64,000 nt of DNA. Source: CAVTYH01 sp963738835. Its GTDB lineage: Bacteria > Planctomycetota > Planctomycetia > Pirellulales > JADZDJ01. Below the pieces are notes generated by a model. The model saw nothing but the letters and a program-made list of their open reading frames with translations. It made no database searches and was not told the origin of the DNA. The stretch is taken from assembly GCA_963738835.1 (NCBI GenBank), contig CAVTYH010000006.1, forward strand, positions 687,943 through 751,942, in the 5' to 3' direction. The position numbers and the translations under genes are program-made. This document shows positions 26,184 to 37,475 of the stretch, one piece after another. Within the stretch, counting starts at the first letter, position 1. Every line of letters begins with the position of its first letter.

Positions 26184-29100
26184 ATGCCGACCGAAGCCGA
26201 CAACGTTCGAGCCATTTTCGACCGCGCCTTGGAAATCAGCGCGGAGGCTGAGCGCGCGGCCTACCTCGATCAAGCGTGTGCCGATTTCCCTGAGATCCGC
26301 CAGGAAGTCGAGGCCCTCCTCAAAGCACACTCCGAAGCCGGTAGCTTTCTCCAATCCCCCGCCCACGGCCTGACAGCGACCGAGCATCCGTCAGCGCCCA
26401 GCGACTTCATCGGCACCCAAATCGGCCCCTACAAGCTCTTGCAGCAAATTGGCGAAGGGGGCATGGGCATGGTCTACATGGCCCAGCAAGAGCGCCCCGT
26501 CCACGCGCACGGTGGCCCTCAAGATCATCAAGCCGGGCATGGACTCCACCCAAGTCATCGCCCGCTTTGAAGCCGAGCGCCAGGCCCTGGCCCTCATGGA
26601 CCACCCCAACATCGCCAAGGTGCTGGATGCGGGAACAACAGATTCAGGCCGCCCCTACTTCGTCATGGAGCTCGTCAAAGGCATCCCGATCATCCAGTAC
26701 GCCGACGAGCATCGTCTCACCCCGCGCCAGCGCCTGGAGCTCTTCATCCCCGTCTGCCAGGCCGTCCAGCACGCCCATCAAAAAGGCATCATCCACCGCG
26801 ACCTCAAGCCCACTAACGTCCTGGTGGCCGACTACGACGATCGCCCCGTCCCCAAGGTCATCGATTTTGGAGTCGCCAAGGCCATCGGCCAGCACCTGAC
26901 CGAGAAGACGATGTTCACCGAGTTTGGCCAGGTCGTGGGCACGATCGAATACATGAGCCCCGAGCAAGCCAAGCTCAACCAGCTCGACATCGACACTCGC
27001 ACCGACATTTATTCATTAGGGGTATTACTGTACGAGCTCTTGTCCGGCGAAACGCCTTTCGACAAGCAGCGACTCCGCTCCGCTGCCTTCGACGAAATGC
27101 TGCGCATCATTCGCGAAGAGGAACCTCCCAAACCAAGCACGCGGCTGAGTTCCAGCCAATCGCTGCCGTCGATTGCGGCGCAGCGGCAACTGGAGCCAAA
27201 AAAGCTCACCACGCTCGTCGCCGGCGATTTGGACTGGATCGTGATGAAGGCGCTGGAGAAGGACCGCAACCGCCGATACGAGACGGCGAACGGCTTCGCA
27301 CGGGACGTCCAGCGATACCTCGCCGATGAGCCGGTGGAGGCGTGCCCGCCGTCGGTGGGGTATCGGCTGCGCAAGTTCACTCGGCGGAACAAGACGGCGC
27401 TGGCCGTCGCCGGTTTGATCTTGTTCTTCATCGCTGTGTTGGGCGGCGGGGGCGGTTGGGTTCTTCGCGATCGGGAAGTGCGCGAGAAGGCGGCGGCCAA
27501 GGAGCGGCTGGATCGGCAGAACCGGTTGACGACCCAGGTCGAGCTGATCCTGGACGACGTGGACCGGCTGGAGCGGGCGCAGAAGTGGCCGGAGGCGCAG
27601 GCGGCGGCCGAGCGGGCGGAGACGGCCCTGGAGGGCGGAGAGCCCGACGAAGCCGTCCGGCAGCGCGTCCGCGCGGCGCGGCGCGAGCTGGCGTTCGTCG
27701 CCCGAGTGGAGCGCATTCGGCAGGAACGTGTCAGCATTTCCGTCGACGGGAATTGGAACGATGTCGGGGCAGTTCGCGAATATGCGCTGGCGTTTCGCGA
27801 CTTCGGGATGGACGTGGAGGTACTGCCGACGGACGAGGCGGTGGCGCGGCTGCGGGGGAAGGCCGCGCTGGCGGCACCCGTCGCCGCGGCCCTGGACGAT
27901 TGGGTGCAGGCCCGGCGAGCCCTGGGCGAAGACAAACCGAGTTGGGAGTCTTTGGTCGCGCTCGCCCGCGCCATAGACCCCGACCCGTTGCGGGACCGGC
28001 TACGCGCCTTATGGGGCCAGCCTGTCACGCCGGAGCGGCAGGCCGAGCTGCAGCAGCTCGCCGAGTCGATCGACGTCAAGGCCCAGAGCCCGGCGACCCT
28101 TAACGTCCTGGCCGCAACCCTTAATCGGGTGCAACTCGCGGACGCCTACCTCCGGCTCTTGCAGGACGGCCAGTACGCCTACCCGGCCGACATCTGGCTG
28201 AACATGCGTCTTGCAATGGCACTTGCTGACCGGGGTGATCAGGCGGCGCGATCCGGTATAATTCCGTTGCCGTGTCGCTTCGCCCGGACTCCGCCCATGC
28301 CCACTTGAACCTCGGCACGGCTCTCAGTAACCAGAACCAGAATAAGCTGGCCGAGGCCGTCGCCGAGTACCGCAAGGCCATCGCGCTCGACCCGAAACTC
28401 GCCCTGGCCCATGTGAACCTGGGCAGCGCCCTGCAAAGACAGGGAAAGCAGGACGAGGCCACCGCGAACTTCCGCAAGGGCGTCGAACTCGATCCGAAAT
28501 CCCCGAGCGCTTACCGCTACCTCTCCAACGCCCTGGCGATAAGCAATAAGCCCGACGAGGCCGCCGATGTATTGCGGGAAGCCGCCCGTTTACCGCAGGA
28601 CAGCTTCCCTCATTACACTCTCGGCAAAATTCTTCAGAGACAGGGCAAGCTGGACGAGGCCATCGCCGAATACCGCCAGGCCATCGAAGTCGAACCGAAA
28701 TCGCCCGTTGCCCACCTCCTCCTCGGCGCTGCCCTCCGCGATCTTAAGCACGATGACGAGGGAGCGATCGCCGAGTTCCGCCAGGCCATCTCCGAATACC
28801 GTGAGGCCATCGAAGTCAAACCGAAATCGCCCGTTGCCCACCTCCTCCTCGGCGCTGCCCTCCGCGATCATATGCACGATTACGAGGCGCAATCACCGAG
28901 TTCCGCCGGGCAATCGAACTCGAACCTAAAAATGCCTGGGCCCACTACAACCTCGGCGTTGCCCTGGAAAACCAGGGGAAGCTGGACGCGGCCATCGCTT
29001 GCTACGAGCAGGCCATCGCTCTGCAACCTGAGATTTGGGGTACGCAGCTTGCCCTCGTCAACATTCTGAAAACCAAAGGCGACTTTGCCGCCGCCAAACA

Positions 29101-30155
29101 AGTGCTCCTGAAGGGCCAGCCGTACCATCTGGCCGCCCTCAAGGCCGAACCCACCAACCCGAGCTATCGCCAGGGGTATCGCAGTAATCTGACCGAGCTG
29201 ATCGAGGTCCACGCGCGGTTGCTGGAGCGCGAAGACGCCGTCCGCACTGCCGAAACCTATCGGGACCAGGGTTGGGACGTGCCGACGGATGCCTACAACG
29301 CCTCACGCTTGCTAAGCCGGTGCATTCCCATTGTGGCCAAACACGACAAGCTGGACGACCAGCAGCGCAAGGAAGCGGTGCAGTTCTATGGCGACGCCGC
29401 GATGAAGCTGCTCCGCGAAGCGGTGGAAAAGGGCTACAGAGACGGGGCGCACATGATGGAAGATGCCGATCTTGATCCCCTGCGCGAGCGGGAGGACTTC
29501 CAAAAGCTCGTCGAGGAACTAAACCCGCCAGGGCCGGCCCGCGCCCGTTACTATATCCGCCTGAGCCAATGGGACAAGGCGGCCGCCGAATATGCAAAGC
29601 TTGACCTCATGGCGCAGCCTCTGAACGACGACGCCTTCGCCTACGCCTGTTTGTTCCTGATTCGGGGAGATAGCGACGGCTACGTCCGCTTCTGCCAGAG
29701 CATGATCCCGCGCGTGACGCAGTTGGAAGGTCCCGAGCCCTATGTCCTGGCGCGTACCTGCGCGATCGCGCGGCAGAGCCCGGTCGATCCCGCTCGGGTC
29801 GTCGAGTGGGCGCACCAGGTCATCGCGCAGTCAAAACGCCTGGGACTTCCATGTCCTGGGACTGGCGCAGTATCGCGCCGGTCAATTCGACCAAGCGCTG
29901 CAAAGTTTCACCAAGGCCAACGTCGAGGCGTGGACATACCGGGACCTCAATTGGTTCGGGATGGCGCTGGTGCACCACCGGCTGGGTCATCCTGACGAGG
30001 CCCGGCAATGTTTGGACAAGGGCATCCAATGGCTGGCGCGAGAAGGCCCGCCGGGACCTGATCAGCCGGCAAAGCTCCTGCCCCAGGATTGGTTGGAGGC
30101 CCAACTCTTGCGCCATGAGGCCGAAGAGCTGTTGGCAACACAGCGTAGTCCCTGA
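26184..30155 (+). CDS. Ser/Thr protein kinase with TPR sensor region, four frame breaks
   Basis: Starts at 26184 (MPTEADNVRAIFDRALEIS), giving about 1,320 residues once frames are joined. A short N-terminal domain reads LDQACADFPEIRQEVEALL, the usual lead of this class. The kinase domain follows: IGEGGMGMVYMAQQ, VALKIIKPGMD, HRDLKPTNVLV, DFGVAK and EYMSPEQAK. One membrane helix (ALAVAGLILFFIAVLG) separates it from a long helical and TPR region (for example AHVNLGSALQRQGKQDEATA) that would lie outside the membrane. Breaks fall near 26512, 28245, 28885 and 29838. Each is repaired by one base in a GC repeat or A-run, which suggests sequence error. The upstream ECF sigma gene is the probable functional partner. 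Confidence 0.88.
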
Positions 30156-30501
30156 AAACCGCTTTCACGCGGAAAATAGATCAGCCAGGACCGCCTAGCG
30201 ATTGCTCAATCGCGGTTCTCAATGTGCAGGTCGTTACGATCGCCAGTCCGCAGCAATCGCCGAATTCGATTGATGAGCCTCTCTACTGGTCCGGCGTCTC
30301 TTTCAATGCAGCCTTCTAACGGTGCGTCGGTTCGGCTCGTTCGCGCTACCGCCGCCACCATCGGAGCCATCTGAAAAAGAATTTCGGATTCCCTGGCACA
30401 ATTTGCCAGCCAACGTCGCCACTATCTTATGGCCCGACTTGGGCCGGGCTTCCTGCGACGCAAATCCAGGCGGCTTAGCTTTCAAAAAGAAGGAGATTGC
30501 C
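30156..30501. other. Gap holding the promoter region of the first PEP-CTERM gene
   Basis: No gene is supported. The gap holds the promoter-like box at 30395-30433 and the 35-bp shared leader ending in the ATG at 30502. A weak stem (ccgc-tttcac-gcgg) lies just after the kinase stop. Confidence 0.5.
30395..30433 (+). promoter_or_regulatory. Second copy of the kinase promoter-like box
   Basis: TTGCCA (30403-30408), 16 bases, TCTTAT (30425-30430), with the common core ccaacgtcgc between them. It lies about 70 bases before the PEP-CTERM start at 30502. Confidence 0.5.
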
Positions 30502-30504
30502 ATG
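30470..30504 (+). repeat. 35-bp leader identical to that of the gene at 33648, copy 1
   Basis: The run ends aaaagaaggagattgccatg and includes the ribosome binding site AAGGAG and the ATG. The match with 33616-33650 is perfect over 35 bases and stops at the first base after the start codon. Confidence 0.9.
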
Positions 30505-31188
30505 AATCGGACATCGTTCATTTGCGTCGTATTTGCCGTGTTCTTTCTCGGCGCTATTGCAGCCGAGGCGGCGCCCATCCGTTACTCGGTCGATTGGACT
30601 GCCGGGCAATTCGCCTTCGCAGATGAGTCGGGACTCGGGGGCGCACACATCCACTTAGAGGCGCTCGTGGATCCAGCAACGACCACCCCTACGGTTTCTG
30701 CCGACGACACCTTTTGGCCATCTCAAGAGTCAATAACCATAACCGGATCAGCACATGCCGATGGTACGTACTTTGCAAATCCCGGCTGGCACTTCCTCAA
30801 TGATGTTTCTGGATACAGCTCCGGCGACTTGCACATCGATTCGCCGGCGGACCTAGTGCTTCAGTCGCCATTCGAAGTTGATATTGGGGGATATTTTATG
30901 TACTGCCCCTACCAACTAGTTTTTGCTCTACCGGCCTCGTTCAATACGCCGGCTCCCGATGGGACCATATTCCCCTATCCATTTGAGAATTCCGACCTGC
31001 TCGTCCAATCGCCGGCCGAAATGGGGTACGATTTTTATTCATTTGACGGCGGAGATTTGTACTCGTGGGACCGCAGCTCTGTCTATTCCGCTCGTGCCGA
31101 GATTGTTCCCGAGCCCGCCGCTTGGATCCTGGCACTCTCGGGGTTCGCCGGACTGTGCTTTCTGGCCCAACGACGAAGCCGGCCATGA
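30502..31188 (+). CDS. PEP-CTERM exported protein
   Basis: 228 residues. Signal peptide MNRTSFICVVFAVFFLGAIA, cleaved near AEA-AP. The C-terminus has the sorting signal VPEPAAWILALSGFAGLCFL followed by AQRRSRP: a PEP motif, a hydrophobic helix and a basic end, the signal processed by exosortase. The middle (about 30-195) is a beta-rich domain with many Asp, Ser and Tyr and no recognised family. Such proteins are sent to the cell surface and are often tied to exopolysaccharide. No exosortase is in the window. It carries the shared leader and lies 346 bases after the kinase gene. Confidence 0.85.
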   Translation: MNRTSFICVVFAVFFLGAIAAEAAPIRYSVDWTAGQFAFADESGLGGAHIHLEALVDPATTTPTVSADDTFWPSQESITITGSAHADGTYFANPGWHFLNDVSGYSSGDLHIDSPADLVLQSPFEVDIGGYFMYCPYQLVFALPASFNTPAPDGTIFPYPFENSDLLVQSPAEMGYDFYSFDGGDLYSWDRSSVYSARAEIVPEPAAWILALSGFAGLCFLAQRRSRP

Positions 31189-31259
31189 GCGGCAGTTTGC
31201 CGCACGGAGCGATGGCATATTCATTTTATTGAAGGCCAACTCTCGAAAGGAGAATTATT

Positions 31260-33508
31260 ATGCTGTTCACTTCATGGCTGCGAAACTGGAAACGCTCTGC
31301 GCCGCAGCGCACCGGCACACACCAACGTCCTCTCGCCAACGGGCCAGTTTCCGCCCGCGACTGGAAGCGCTCGAAGGTCGCGTGGTTCTATCGGCGACGG
31401 CCATCGTGCAAACCAACTTGGTATCCGACGATATTCAGTTTGCTCCGGCCCAGGTCCAGGATTCCAACCTAGTCAATCCCTGGGGGCTGGCCGCCAGTCC
31501 CACCGGCGCCTGGTGGGTGGCCAACGAGGGCACGCTCACCAGCACCTTGTACGACACCTCGAAGCCGAACGTTTCGGTCGACCCGTTGGTGGTCAACATT
31601 CCGCACGATTCGCCGACCGGGATCGTCTTCAACAAAGCCACGGGGTTCAACATTTCCGAAAACGGCAACCAGGGTCCCAGCACCTTCCTGTTCGCCAACG
31701 CCGACGGCACCATCTCCGGCTGGAATCCGAATGTGGACCCCAATCACGCCATCATCGGGGCGACCAAATCCGGTGCGCTCTACCTCGGTCTGGCCATCGC
31801 CACGGATGCCCATGCTAAAACGCGGCTGTACGCGGCCGATTTCCTCAATAACAAGATCGATGCCTACGATCAGAACTTCCAATTGGTAACGACCCTGAAG
31901 GGCAAATTCACCGACTCCCAATTGCCGAAGAACTACCATCCGTTCAACATCCAGACCATCGGCGGTAAGCTTTACGTCGAATACGCCCCGGCCGATAAGG
32001 TCCTCGCCGGGAAGGCAGGTGCGGGCGAGGGCGCCGTCGATGTCTTCAGCGCCAACGGCCAGTTGCAGCAGCGTCTGATCCGCCACGGTCAGCTCAATCA
32101 ACCGTGGGCCATCGCGCTGGCCCCGTCGAATTTTGGCAGCTTCAGCAACGATCTCTTGGTCGGCAATTTCGGCGATGGCCACATCAACGCCTTTAATCCG
32201 ACGAACGGCCATTTCGTCGGCCAGCTGAAAGACGCCAACCACCAGCCGATCACGATCACGCACCTGTGGGGGTTGGAGTTCGGCAATGGCGCCGCCGCCG
32301 GATCCAAGAACACGCTGTACTTCACGGCCGGCCTGAGCTCGCACTTGGCCGCCAGCGACGCTCCGTTCCACGGCCTATTCGGCTCGCTGCAAGTGGCACC
32401 CCCGCCGGCCAAGAATGCAAAGCCGGTCAATGGTCCCGCTGGCGGCTTACCTTATCCCACCGCGGCCTCCGTCACGCAGCTCGTTGCCGACATCAATTAT
32501 GCCAATAGCGCCGGCGGCGACGTCACCATCAACCTGAAGCCCGGCACTACCTTCGACCTGACAAGCGTGAACAATACCACCGACGGCGGCAATGGCCTGC
32601 CTGTCGTCGGCGGCACGAAAGCCGTCAATCTGACCATCCTCGGCAACGGCGACACCATCGAACGGGTCGGTTCAAAGGCGCTGCGTTTCTTGGACGTGTC
32701 CGCGGGGGCTTCGCTGGCCCTCGACCACGTGACGCTGCAAGGCGGCTGGGCCTCCGGCTCCTACTTAACCTCATTCGGAGGTGCCGTGTACAACCGGGGC
32801 ACGCTGACGGTCCGCAACGGCAGCACACTCTCCGCCAACTCGGCCGGATCCGGTGGCAGCATCTACAACGCCGGCGGGACGGTGACGCTCAGCAACAACA
32901 GCAACGTATCCGGCATCGACAACAGCGGTGGGACGGTGACGGTCAGCGACTGCACCCTGTTCGGCATCGGCAACAGCGGCGGGACGGTGACGGTCAGCAA
33001 CAGCACCGTATACGGCATCACCAACGCGAGCGGGACAATGACGGTCAGCGACAGCACCGTATCCGGCGGCTCCGCCACATCCGGCGGCGACATCTACAAC
33101 GCGGGCACCCTGACGGTCAACAGCAGCACCATTTCCGGCGGTAACGCCAGATGGGGTGGCGGCATTTACAACCTCGGCACTGTGACGATCAATAGCAGCA
33201 CTCTTACCGGCAACACCGCCATCCACGCCGACTACCCGTGGAGCCTCGGCGACGGCGGCGGCATCTACAATAGCGGCGGGACGGTGACGATCAGCAACAG
33301 CACCATTTCCGGCAACACCGGCGACGCGTTTGTGGGCAGCGGCGGCGGCATCTACAACGCCGGCGGAACGCTGACGGTTGAAAACAACAGCAGCATCACC
33401 GGGAACACCGCCGGCGATGGCGCGGACGCATTCAACCTCGGCGTGCTGTATCTGGACGGCACGAGCACCATCGGCGTCCTCGATGGAAATTCCGCAGTTT
33501 TGATTTAG
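31260..33508 (+). CDS. TIGR03118-type beta-propeller fused to a beta-helix, surface protein, one frame break
   Basis: The ATG at 31260 follows AAAGGAG and reads MLFTSWLRNWKRSAP, a typical planctomycete opening. A one-base change near 31340 leads into SFRPRLEALEGRVVLSA, the lineage-specific N-terminal signature of exported proteins. An ATG in the second frame at 31275 is an alternative start. Residues about 45-400 resemble the TIGR03118 family: ATAIVQTNLVSDD, LVNPWGLAASPTGAWWVAN, NFGDGHINAFNPTNG and ITHLWGLEFGNG, a likely six-bladed propeller. The rest is a right-handed beta-helix built of short repeats such as GTVTVSNSTV and GGGIYN. There is no PEP-CTERM tail. It is probably surface exposed; its ligand is unknown. 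Confidence 0.8.
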
Positions 33509-33615
33509 TCAGCTGACCGTGACGAACTGCCTGTTAAGAGACATGAGGATCTGGTGCACCTGAAGAAGAATCACGACTGAATGATTACAACTTGTGCTCT
33601 TGGCCGCCCTGGCGA

Positions 33616-33650
33616 GCGGCTTAGCTTTCAAAAAGAAGGAGATTGCCATG
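33616..33650 (+). repeat. 35-bp leader identical to that of the gene at 30502, copy 2
   Basis: Same run as 30470-30504, again ending at the ATG. Upstream bases differ between the copies, so the identity is confined to the leader and ribosome binding site. Confidence 0.9.
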
Positions 33651-36600
33651 TCGCGTACTCAATGCTGCTCTGTCTTCCTGGCAGCTCTCCTCCTGTTGAC
33701 CGCCGCCTCGGCCGCTCACAGCCAGCTCGACCCGAATGCTTACCCCTCGCTCGGGACGCTCAACATTTCGTCCGGGACGTTGAATATCAACACAGATGGC
33801 GGCCCGAGCATGACAGGTGCTGCTTCGTTTGGTGGGTTAGCAATTACTCAGAACGACGGCCCACAGGTGGCTGTGTTCGACTTCAGCTCCATCAACATCG
33901 GCCCCGCGGTGACCGTGAACATTTCAGGATCGCGGCCGTTCGCTTTGCTCTCGCAGGGCAACGCGACAATCCAGACGGCACTTTACCTTCCAACGAACAG
34001 TGGGCTCTTCTCAAACAAGCCAATCGCGGGTGGTTACATCGGCGCATACCTCGAATACGGAACCGACGCGGAGAGTTACGCAGTTGCTGGCCAGGGAGGA
34101 GGAGGCCCTGGTGGCGGAGCAGCGTTAGCTGCCAATGGAGCCGGTGGAGGTGGGTATGGGGGAAAGGGCGGACCAACCGCCAACGGAGTAGGAGGCTTGC
34201 CTTACGGCAATCTGTTTCAGACGCTGCAAGGTGGCAGCGGTGGCGGTGCGGTGGTGCAAGTCGGGTTTGGCGATGGTGGCGACGCCTCGGGAGGCGCTGG
34301 GGGAGGGGCAGTTGAAGTCGTCGCGGTGGGCACCCTGACAGTCGCCACCGTAGCGGCCATCGGGAGTAACGGGACCGGCAGCACCAATGGCACTAACTAT
34401 TCACCTAATTATCAAGCCGGCGGTGGGGCCGGAGGAGGAATTCTGCTGAGTGGCGGCACCGGTTTGACAGTAACTAGCACCCTTGATGTCCGTGGCGGCG
34501 ACGGCGGCGACGCCGCGGCCACCTCGGGGACAATCGCGACGGCCGGCGGCGGCGGGCGGATCGCCCTGGCCGGCCTGTCCAGCTACACGCTCGGCTCGAA
34601 TCCGTTCACCTTCAACCTCAACGGCGGCAACAGCACTACAGGCAACGGCTTCGCCGGTGTCATTACCGTGGACGCTTTGACGACCACCATCAATGGCGGC
34701 ACGTCCGTTACCCTGACCGGCGACCCGATCGTCTCTGTCGCAGGGTCACTGCAACGGACCAGCCCAACGATCGAGGCCTATGCCCGCCATGACCTCAGCG
34801 TCACCGGCACCGTCATCCTGGGCGCCGACAACGCCTTTCAACGGCTTGATGCTACCGGCAAGAACATCACTACCCTGTTCATAACCCAAGGGACCTTCGA
34901 CCTGAACGGGTATAGCGAGAAGCTTGATCTGCTCAGCGAGTCCTTCGGGAATCCGTCGCTCGTCAAGCTCCCCGCCGGCAGCACGTTGACGGTGGGCGTC
35001 GGTGGCGGGTCAACTGGCTTTGTTGGCCAATTCACCGGTGCCGGTTCGCTGGTCAAGGCTGGGTCCGGCACTTGGACCTTGAGCGGCACGTCGCCGAATT
35101 TCACCGGCCCGACGACGGTCACCGGCGGGACGCTAACAATTAACGGCCCACAGGCACTACAGAGCAGCACGGTAACGTTGGCCGGCGGTGGCCTAAGTAT
35201 GGGTTTCATCGCCGACGCCATTCTCGGCGCGTTGGCGGGGACCGGCAACATCTCGCTCACGGGCCTGGGTTTCAATAGCATGACAGTCGGCGGCAACAAT
35301 GCGTCGACCACTTTTGCGGGCACCTTGTCCGGTTCGCCGCCGGGCGGACTGATCAAGGCCGGCAGCGGCGTCTGGACGCTCGCCGGCACAAACACCCTGA
35401 CCGGGCCGATCAAGATTCAAGGCGGCACCGTCCTGGTGGGTTTGGCCACTGCTCTATCGGCAAGTGCTCCGATCACTGTCTCCTCTGGGGCAACGCTGGA
35501 TCTGAACGGTTACAACTATACTGTCACGAGCAGTAACTCGTTGACCCTCCAAGGCACATTGCGGTTGGGAGGCGCGGGCCTGAGCGTCGCATCCGGCGCG
35601 ACAGCCACATACAATGGCGGCACAGTGAGCAACGGCTTTCTCGTCGGGGCCGGCACGCAAACTCTTACCGGCGGCGCCACACTGACAGGCGTGACCACGG
35701 CGTCCAGCGTGACCATCAGCCAGACGGGCGTAGCGGCGGTAAGCAACTTCACCCACAACGGGCAGTTTAACAATGCCGCCGGTCAGACGCTCAATTGGAC
35801 GAACGGCATGATCACCAGCGCCGGTCGATTGACGATCGCAGGCACGTTGACCGCCAGCGACTTCGTCAGCGATGGTGTGGTGACAATCAATGGTGGCGGC
35901 GCCATCAACAACAGCGGGTCGAACCTTGTGCTCGGCGGCGGCAGCCGGACGACCATCAATCCGTCCGGCGCGTTGGCCACCGCCTCTGGCACGACGATCG
36001 AGTTGAACGGCGGGCTATTGATTAACAACGGTACGATCACCGGCACGACGAATGTCAATTACGGCTCCTTGGCCAAAGGCGCCGGTATGTACGGCGTGGT
36101 CAACGTGAGCCAAGGCGGCGTCTATGCCCCCGGCAACAGTCCGGGCATTGTTACCGCGGCGGCGGTAAGTTTCGACAGCACTCCCGTTAGCAGCGGCATC
36201 CGACGTTGCAGATTGAATTGGGCGGAACCACGCTGGGAACCCAGTACGATCAACTCCACGCGACCGGGCCACTCTCGCTGGGCGGCACCCTGCAGGTCTT
36301 GCTCGTCAACACCGATACGTTCACGCTGGCCGCGGGCAACAGCTTCGACATTCTCGATTGGGGCAGTCTTACGGGCACGTTCTCTCATTTGAATCTTCCC
36401 GCGCTCAGCGCGCCCTTGGGTTGGGACACATCGCAGCTGTACATCGATGGCAAACTGATCGTGACTCCGTTCGTACCCGGCGATTTCAATCGCGATGGCC
36501 AAGTCACCAGCGCCGATATTCCGGCCATGCTCTTGGCGCTGACGGATTTGAACGCCTACGCATCCACCCACTCGTTAAATCTCACTCAGTTGGCAGCGAT

Positions 36601-36796
36601 TGGCGATTTCGACAATTCTGGCACGGTGACCAATCGCGATATTCAAGGCCTACTCGATCTTGTCGCCGGTCTCGGCGGCGGATCGGTTGACACCGTGCCG
36701 GAACCGTCATCGCTGGTCTTGCTCGGACTGGCCTTTCCCGCAGTTGTTGTCATGGCTGGATGCCGTCGGACCAAGCAGTCGAGTTTCACTGTTTGA
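33648..36796 (+). CDS. Large surface protein: autotransporter-type beta repeats, dockerin-like motif, PEP-CTERM tail; one frame break
   Basis: About 1,049 residues. Signal peptide MSRTQCCSVFLAALLLLTAA. The N-terminal third is very Gly-rich (for example GGGPGGGAALAANGAGGGG). The centre has beta-strand repeats of the autotransporter-associated type (GAGSLVKAGSGTWTLSGTSP, GLIKAGSGVWTLAGTNTL). A frame change near 36197, repaired by one G, leads to LQIELGGTTLGTQYDQL. Then come two calcium-loop motifs of dockerin type I form (GDFNRDGQVTSADIPAML, GDFDNSGTVTNRDIQGLLDL) and a C-terminal sorting signal (VPEPSSLVLLGLAFPAVVVM). The dockerin-like pair may bind a cohesin partner or only bind calcium. It is the last gene of this surface block. 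Confidence 0.85.
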
Positions 36797-37475
36797 ACAC
36801 CCAGGGCCGCATTTTGCATCGCCACGGCAATCCGCGTGTTGTGTTTATTCAGAGGACCGCCAGCAGCCGCGAATGCATGGGGAACACCACGCCAGTGTGT
36901 CTTCAGCTCACCTAAGCCCACGCGGGTTGCGATGGCCATTGTTTCATCAACTCGTTCGCGCATGCGAGTCCCGAGATTCCAAGTAAACGACCGATTTAAT
37001 GGCACTCGTCCGCCGTTCCGGAAACTCATCTCCACGTTCGATCTGACACACGACGGCCATTCCGGCGGCGAAAATGCGCCGACAAATGAACGGATTATGG
37101 CTTACATTTCCAACTCTCAGCCCCGGGATCGAATCGAGGGCAGATTGATGCCGCATCGAGGTTGTAATGCTGCGGTAAACTGCCAACGGATTCTCTCCAT
37201 GTGTGCTCGTGGGCGAGATACTTCGCATGGTGGGCGGAGAGTTGCATGAAAAATCTCCGCAGTTGCGGAATGGCGGCGGTCGACGAATCTAGTTGGGCTT
37301 GCGGCTTTCAAGAGCGGCGGCGCAGAGGCAAAACGCTCGCGACGATTATGTTGGCGGCGAATCGCGAAACGCTTTCGACCGATGCGACCAACGCGCAAGC
37401 CGCAGAAGTGATCACCGTCTGAAAGAGCGTCGGCGGACAAACGACTAGTGAGTTGGCGATCGTAAAATCACTCGT
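36797..37475. other. Gap carrying copy 1 of a 103-bp repeat
   Basis: No convincing gene is seen. The main feature is the repeat at 36988-37090. Minus-strand frames across it encode QIERGDEFPERRTSAIKS, a peptide also encoded by the second copy, so the repeat could be a fragment of a coding sequence. Confidence 0.5.
36988..37090. repeat. 103-bp dispersed repeat, copy 1
   Basis: Matches about 39237-39340 in the same direction with some seven substitutions and no indels. The shared core includes ggaaactcatctccacgttc. The two copies bracket the antiporter gene. Confidence 0.85.

Noticed and set aside
26500..29850. Programmed frameshifting in the kinase gene
   Set aside because: Four shifts at unrelated sequences, with no slippery heptamer plus structure seen, and similar breaks in many other genes make sequence error more likely.
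32870..33110. Regular short repeats that could suggest a CRISPR array
   Set aside because: The units are degenerate, contiguous and in frame; they encode beta-helix turns.
36836..37249. Plus-strand open frame over the 103-bp repeat
   Set aside because: No start signal or family; the repeat itself explains the local openness.
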